From NCBI RefSeq assembly GCF_036227485.1, contig NZ_CP109479.1:8990001-9054000 (forward strand): a stretch of 64,000 bases of DNA, written 5' to 3'. The translations under genes were made by a program, and so were the position numbers. This DNA comes from Streptomyces sp. NBC_01451. GTDB lineage: Bacteria; Actinomycetota; Actinomycetes; Streptomycetales; Streptomycetaceae. Positions 60,095-64,000 of the stretch are shown here, one piece after another. The stretch's first letter is position 1, and the number at the start of each line of letters is the position of its first letter. A model generated the notes under the pieces. It searched no databases and had not been told where the DNA came from. It saw only the letters and a list, made by a program, of their open reading frames with translations.

Positions 60095-61423
60095 TCAGCT
60101 GCCCGCGACGGCCTTGATGTCCTTGCTGTTCAGGTCGTCGACGGTCCACTTCTCCAGGCCGGTCAGCATGTCCTTGACCGTGAGTTCCCTCTTGATGACC
60201 TTGCCCCACTGCTTCTGCATTTCGGAGTACATCGCCGCGTAGTTCGGCCCGTACTGCCACTGGTCGCCGACCCGGGAGGCGGCCGTGGTGATCACCGTGG
60301 CGCTGTCGGACTCCTTGTTGAACATCTCGGTCGGAATGATCTTGTCCACGTACGGCGACACGTCCTTGACCGCGGGGAACAGGCCGGACTTGGAGGCGGG
60401 GTCCGTGAGCGCGGTCAGGGACTCCTTGCTGCTGCTCAGCCAGGCGGCGAACTGGGTGGCGCGGTCGGGGTACTTGCAGCCCTTGAGGACGGCCGTCGTG
60501 TCGAAGTTGCTGGAGGTCCGCGGCTGCGCGGTGTCGAAGACCGGGGCGTCCGCGAGCTGCCACTTGCCCTTGGACTTGGGGAAGTTGGTGTCGTAGATCG
60601 GCAGCTGCCAGGTCGAGGTGGTCATAGCGATGGTCCTGCCGAGGTCCCAGGTCTTGAAGACGCCCGGGTCGGAGTAGGAGGCGTTGGAGGCGAGGCCGTC
60701 GTCGACGAGCTGCTGGACGATGTCACCGGCCCTGAGCGCCTCCGGCGAGGTGAAGCTGATCGTCCAGTGGTCGCCGTCCGCCTTGTACCACTGGGCGCCG
60801 GCCTGCCAGGACAGGTCGACCAGGGTGCTCGGGTCCTCGCCGGCCATGTTGAAGATCTTGACGTCCTTGTTCTGCTGCTTCGCCTTCTTGCCGGCGGCGA
60901 TCAGGTCGTCCCAGGTCTTGGGCGCCTCGATGCCGTACTTCTTGAACAGGTCCGCGCGGTAGGCGGTGAACAGAGGCGAGGAGCCCATCGGGATGCCGAA
61001 GGTGGTGCCGCCCGGGCTGACCGCGTTCCACGCCGGAGCGGTGTACTGCGACTTGTACTGGGCGGCGTTCCCGCTGATGTCGGTGAGCAGACCGTCGGCG
61101 GCGAAGCCCGCCAGGTTCATTCCGTCCATCTTCGACAGACACGGGGCGTTGCCCGAGGTCACCGCTGCGCGGAGCTTCTGATAGGCGGTGTCGCCGGCCG
61201 CGTTGACGAACTTGATCCGGGTCTCGGGGTGCTCCTTGTTCCAGACCTTGGTCTGGGCCTCGATGCCCTCCGTCCAGCTCCAGAACTCCAGGGTGACCTT
61301 GCCCTCGGTGCTCGGCCGGGCCTCGGCGTTCGTGCCGTCGCCGCTTGAGCAGGCGGCGAGAAGGAGACAGAGCGAGGCGGTCAGGGCCGCCGCGTTGAGG
61401 GTTCTGGCGCGATACGTGGTCAT
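60095..61423 (-). CDS. Sugar-binding lipoprotein of ABC importer
   Basis: 442 residues. The signal and lipobox are TASLCLLLAAC, with Cys near residue 25. The mature protein starts with the CUT1 pattern VTLEFWSWTEGIEAQTKVWNKEHPETRIKFVN and has PKTWDDLIAAGKKAK and a Trp-rich C-terminal lobe. The ligand is an oligosaccharide released by the secreted enzymes upstream in the locus. It is the first gene of the ABC operon with GGAGG 5 bases before the ATG. Confidence 0.92.
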   Translation of the reverse strand: MTTYRARTLNAAALTASLCLLLAACSSGDGTNAEARPSTEGKVTLEFWSWTEGIEAQTKVWNKEHPETRIKFVNAAGDTAYQKLRAAVTSGNAPCLSKMDGMNLAGFAADGLLTDISGNAAQYKSQYTAPAWNAVSPGGTTFGIPMGSSPLFTAYRADLFKKYGIEAPKTWDDLIAAGKKAKQQNKDVKIFNMAGEDPSTLVDLSWQAGAQWYKADGDHWTISFTSPEALRAGDIVQQLVDDGLASNASYSDPGVFKTWDLGRTIAMTTSTWQLPIYDTNFPKSKGKWQLADAPVFDTAQPRTSSNFDTTAVLKGCKYPDRATQFAAWLSSSKESLTALTDPASKSGLFPAVKDVSPYVDKIIPTEMFNKESDSATVITTAASRVGDQWQYGPNYAAMYSEMQKQWGKVIKRELTVKDMLTGLEKWTVDDLNSKDIKAVAGS

Positions 61424-61788
61424 CGGTCCTCCACAGGGGACAGGGTGCGCGTGCGGTGTGGGGGCCGGCGCGGTGGTCAGCGAGGCAAAGGCGGCAAGGT
61501 CCGGCGGGGTCACACCCGAAGAGGGAAAGTAACCGTTTGCTGCGTGGACCGTAAGGGGCTGATGGCTGGAACCGCAAGAGGGCGAGGCCCGATTGTTTCG
61601 CCAAACTTTCAAATGCGTTACCTGCTGGGCTACTGACCTGGGAAATCTATGTCCCTGGTGATTCCGGTGGGTGACGGTGACCCTGTCTCGACTTCAGGCG
61701 AAACCATTGACCCCTGGCTGGAATCCTCTCTAGCGTAGAATACGTTTACTTTCATCTGATCCTTTCTCCGCGTCGAAGCAGGAGTCCC
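61424..61788. other. Divergent promoter region of the sugar locus
   Basis: 365 bases between the binding-protein gene and the hydroxyacid dehydrogenase. It is AT-richer than the rest of the window. It contains stretches such as GTAACCGTTTGC (61530s) and CAAACTTTCAAAT that resemble LacI/ROK-type operator halves, and a candidate rightward promoter (61707-61736). No perfect long palindrome is seen. Confidence 0.45.
61707..61736 (+). promoter_or_regulatory. Candidate promoter of the dehydrogenase
   Basis: TTGACC (61707-61712), 18-base spacer, TAGCGT (61731-61736), 53 bases before the start codon. Confidence 0.45.
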
Positions 61789-62802
61789 ATGCCCAGCCCA
61801 CACCTGCCCTCAGCCGTGTTCGCGATGAACCCGGTCCACCTGCCCGAGCTCTTTCCGCCACACCTGATGGCGCGGGTGGGGGAACTGGTGCGGATCGACT
61901 CCACGCTCGTCGTCCAGGACTTCACCGACCCGGCCGCGCGGGAGGCACTGGCCGAGGCCGAGATCCTGATCACCGGATGGGGCTGCCCGCACATCGGCGC
62001 CGAGGCGCTGGCCGCCGCGCCCCGGCTGCGCACCGTGCTGCACGCGGCGGGCAGTGTGCGCAGCCTCATCGGGGCGGATGCCTGGCAACGCGGCCTCACC
62101 GTCTCCAGCGCGGTGCAGGCCAACGCGCTGCCGGTGGCGGAGTACACCCTCGCCGCGATCCTGTTCGCCGGTAAGGACGCCTTCGGCCTGCGTGAACGTT
62201 TTCGGACCGTGCGCGCCTACCCCGCGCCCACCGAGTACGCGGACATCGGCAACCTCGGCCGGCGCGTCGGGGTGATCGGCGCCTCGCGGATCGGCCGCCG
62301 GGTGCTCGAACTCCTGCGCCCCTTCGACCTCACGGCGGCCCTGTACGACCCGTACGTGGACGAGGCCGAGGCGGCTTCCCTCGGCGCCGTACCGATGTCC
62401 CTGGAGGAACTGCTGCGCACCAGCGACATCGTCAGCCTGCACGCCCCGGACATCCCGCAGACCTACCGGATGCTGGACCGCGACCGGCTGGCGCTGATCA
62501 GGGACGGCGGCGTACTGATCAACACCTCGCGGGGCGCCCTCGTCGACCCCGAGGCGCTCACCGACGAGCTGGTCGCCGGGCGGATCAGCGCCGTGCTCGA
62601 CGTCACCGAACCCGAGCCGCTGTCCACGGGGTCCCCCCTCTATCGGCTGCCCAATGTCTTTCTCACCCCGCACATCGCCGGATCGCTCGGCAACGAACTG
62701 GAACGGCTCGGCCGTACGGTCGTCGACGAACTGGCACTCCTCGCCGCAGGACGCCGGCTCGCCCACGCGGTAAGCCTGGCGGACCTGGCGATCAGCGCCT
62801 GA
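61789..62802 (+). CDS. D-2-hydroxyacid dehydrogenase family protein
   Basis: 337 residues. The NAD motif is GRRVGVIGASRIGRRVLELLRPF near residue 160, with ASRIGR in place of GxGxxG's last glycines. The catalytic Arg is in LINTSRGALVDPEAL, the Glu in DVTEPEPLS, and the His in FLTPHIAGSLGNELERLG. It is full length and belongs to the phosphoglycerate/glyoxylate-type reductase group. In this locus it could reduce a 2-keto sugar-acid product of the lyase pathway. GGAG box precedes the ATG at 61789. Confidence 0.9.
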   Translation: MPSPHLPSAVFAMNPVHLPELFPPHLMARVGELVRIDSTLVVQDFTDPAAREALAEAEILITGWGCPHIGAEALAAAPRLRTVLHAAGSVRSLIGADAWQRGLTVSSAVQANALPVAEYTLAAILFAGKDAFGLRERFRTVRAYPAPTEYADIGNLGRRVGVIGASRIGRRVLELLRPFDLTAALYDPYVDEAEAASLGAVPMSLEELLRTSDIVSLHAPDIPQTYRMLDRDRLALIRDGGVLINTSRGALVDPEALTDELVAGRISAVLDVTEPEPLSTGSPLYRLPNVFLTPHIAGSLGNELERLGRTVVDELALLAAGRRLAHAVSLADLAISA

Positions 62803-62865
62803 GTCGGCTGTCGGCATGGGCCTCCGGCCGGCGTACGTGTGTTGTGTCCCTTCCGGTCCCCGTCG

Positions 62866-62929
62866 TCGTGGGACGGCTGTGGCCCCTCGGTGAACCCGTG
62901 CTCACCGAGGGGCCACAGCCGTCCCACGA
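62866..62929. terminator. Bidirectional terminator, perfect 28-bp stem
   Basis: Arm 62866-62893 pairs perfectly with 62902-62929 around the 8-base loop ACCCGTGC. It lies between the convergent dehydrogenase (stop 62802) and alpha-galactosidase (stop 62942). No U-tract; one of the strongest hairpins in the window. Confidence 0.92.
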
Positions 62930-62941
62930 GAGCGTCGGGCT

Positions 62942-64000
62942 TCAGGTCGCGGTGTCGGCCGGGCCGGTGCCGAAGGACAGCAGTACCGCCGACCGCTCGG
63001 CCGGGAGGGTCACCCGCACGGTGCGCTCCGGGCCGTCCCAGTCGTACGACGGCCGTGGCCCCGCCCCGAACAGCAGGCGCGGCCGGTCCGCCTCGGTGGT
63101 CCACGGAAGGGGAACGGACACGGTCTCGGGCGCGCCGTCCCGACGCCATAGAGCCAGCAGGGTCGTGTCGTCGGCCGTGCTGAGGGCCAGGGCGAGCCAG
63201 CCGCCGCGCCAGTCCGGCAGGCCGAGCGGCCAGTGGGGGCGGGCGGTGGGCAGGAGATGGCGGTAGGTCTTGTAGGTGGCCAACGCCTCGCGCACGATGT
63301 CCATTTGATGATCCGTCAGAAGGTCTGGGCGACCGCTGAGATGGACCCGGCCGAGCATGGCCGTCACCATCACCATGCCCAGCTCGGCGTCGGTGTGCTC
63401 CGGCAGGGGGTAAGCCCAGATCGCGCCCTGTTCGGGGGTGACCGCGGTGGGCGCGGCGGCGGCGATGGCGGGGAGGAGCCGGAAGTCCTGCTGGTCGGTG
63501 ACGGAGTGGATGGGCAGGCGGGAGAGGATCGCGTGGTCGGTGCGGCTGCCGCCGGCCGCGCAGCTCTCCAGGACCAGGCCGGGATGACGGTCCAGGACGC
63601 CGTCGAGCCAGTCCAGGTGGGCGCGGTTGTGGCCGAGGAGGCCGTCGCCGGGACTGTCGGTACTGTCCGGGCCGTCGGTGCCCGCACCGATGTCGATGTT
63701 GTAGTCGAGTTTGAGGTAGCCGACGCCGTAGTGGTGCACCAGCCGGTCCACGACCCCGTCGAGGTGGGCGCGCGCCGCCGGATGGCGCAGGTCGAGCTGG
63801 TGGCGTCCCCACTCCGCCAGACGGACGCCGTCCCGCCGGAAGAAGGCCTCGTCGGGCAGGGCGGCGGCGACCGGGCTGCGTACGCCGACGACCTCGGGCT
63901 CCAGCCACAGTCCCGGGACCATGCCCGCATCGCGGATGCGGTCCAGGACCTCCATGAGCCCGCCGGGGAAGCGGGTCCCCGACTCCTTCCACTCGCCCAC
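62942..64000 (-). CDS. GH36 alpha-galactosidase, C-terminal part
   Basis: At least 352 residues; the N-terminus is beyond the window edge. The nucleophile Asp is in VGYLKLDYNIDIGAG, the acid/base Asp in ESCAAGGSRTDHAILSR, and GLWLEPEVV is a family block. The C-terminal beta-sandwich domain ends at the stop at 62942. GH36 enzymes release alpha-galactosyl residues. Placed in the carbohydrate locus, it suggests galactose-bearing oligosaccharides (galactomannan, raffinose-type or pectic side chains). Confidence 0.9.
   Translation of the reverse strand: MGEWKESGTRFPGGLMEVLDRIRDAGMVPGLWLEPEVVGVRSPVAAALPDEAFFRRDGVRLAEWGRHQLDLRHPAARAHLDGVVDRLVHHYGVGYLKLDYNIDIGAGTDGPDSTDSPGDGLLGHNRAHLDWLDGVLDRHPGLVLESCAAGGSRTDHAILSRLPIHSVTDQQDFRLLPAIAAAAPTAVTPEQGAIWAYPLPEHTDAELGMVMVTAMLGRVHLSGRPDLLTDHQMDIVREALATYKTYRHLLPTARPHWPLGLPDWRGGWLALALSTADDTTLLALWRRDGAPETVSVPLPWTTEADRPRLLFGAGPRPSYDWDGPERTVRVTLPAERSAVLLSFGTGPADTAT

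Overview
This 64-kb window is high-GC actinobacterial chromosome, almost certainly from a Streptomyces. Third codon positions are nearly all G or C, GTG starts and 4-bp ATGA/GTGA overlaps are common, and Tat and lipoprotein signals are frequent. The intergenic repeats (CGCCGGACGGGCTG blocks and TTCCCCGCGCCCCT blocks) are of the kind scattered through Streptomyces genomes. I see no rRNA, tRNA, CRISPR array, insertion sequence, or NRPS/PKS cluster.

Layout. 0-7.2 kb: the end of a FluC fluoride channel, UppP, then an amide amino-acid catabolism block (FCD/GntR regulator, amino-acid permease, asparaginase II, a repeat array, aspartate ammonia-lyase, glutaminase). 7.4-13.5 kb: two membrane mannosyltransferase-type glycosyltransferases, a penicillin-binding D,D-carboxypeptidase whose gene overlaps the second glycosyltransferase tail-to-tail, a compact second Rho factor and a methyltransferase. 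13.6-28.6 kb: a dense catabolic island with an SDR-VOC-MFS operon, a LysR regulator plus SDR, a leftward six-gene operon (FAH-fold hydrolase, berberine-bridge-type oxidase, cyclase-family hydrolase, ACMSD-like amidohydrolase, FAD monooxygenase, ABM protein) and a divergent rightward operon (FAH-fold hydrolase, two-domain extradiol-type VOC protein, HisD-like dehydrogenase, SDR). The set suggests an aromatic or cyclic-compound degradation route that I cannot assign to a known pathway.

28.8-47 kb: mostly independent genes. These are a Tat-type secreted beta-helix-like protein, a decayed SnoaL-like pseudogene, a methyltransferase, three hydrolases (one acetyl-xylan-esterase-like with a LacI-type operator), an 8-oxoguanine-deaminase-like enzyme, a sulfite-oxidase-like/flavin-reductase pair, a quinone oxidoreductase-GNAT pair, a PrmC-like methyltransferase, a secreted protein, an FN3 lipoprotein facing a GH75 chitosanase, and a dhaKLM operon. 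47.6-50.8 kb: a TetR regulator and a divergent SDR plus Old Yellow Enzyme, joined by two matching candidate operators. 51-64 kb: a polysaccharide-utilisation-type locus (alpha/beta hydrolase, GH43, alginate-lyase-like protein, an 1137-residue Tat-exported protein with two tandem carbohydrate-binding-like modules, a sugar ABC importer without its ATPase, a 2-hydroxyacid dehydrogenase, and a GH36 alpha-galactosidase cut by the window edge).

The best candidates for undescribed biology are the 13.6-28.6 kb catabolic island with its recurring intergenic motif CGAGGCATCG, and the 51-64 kb locus with the large modular secreted protein of unknown specificity.
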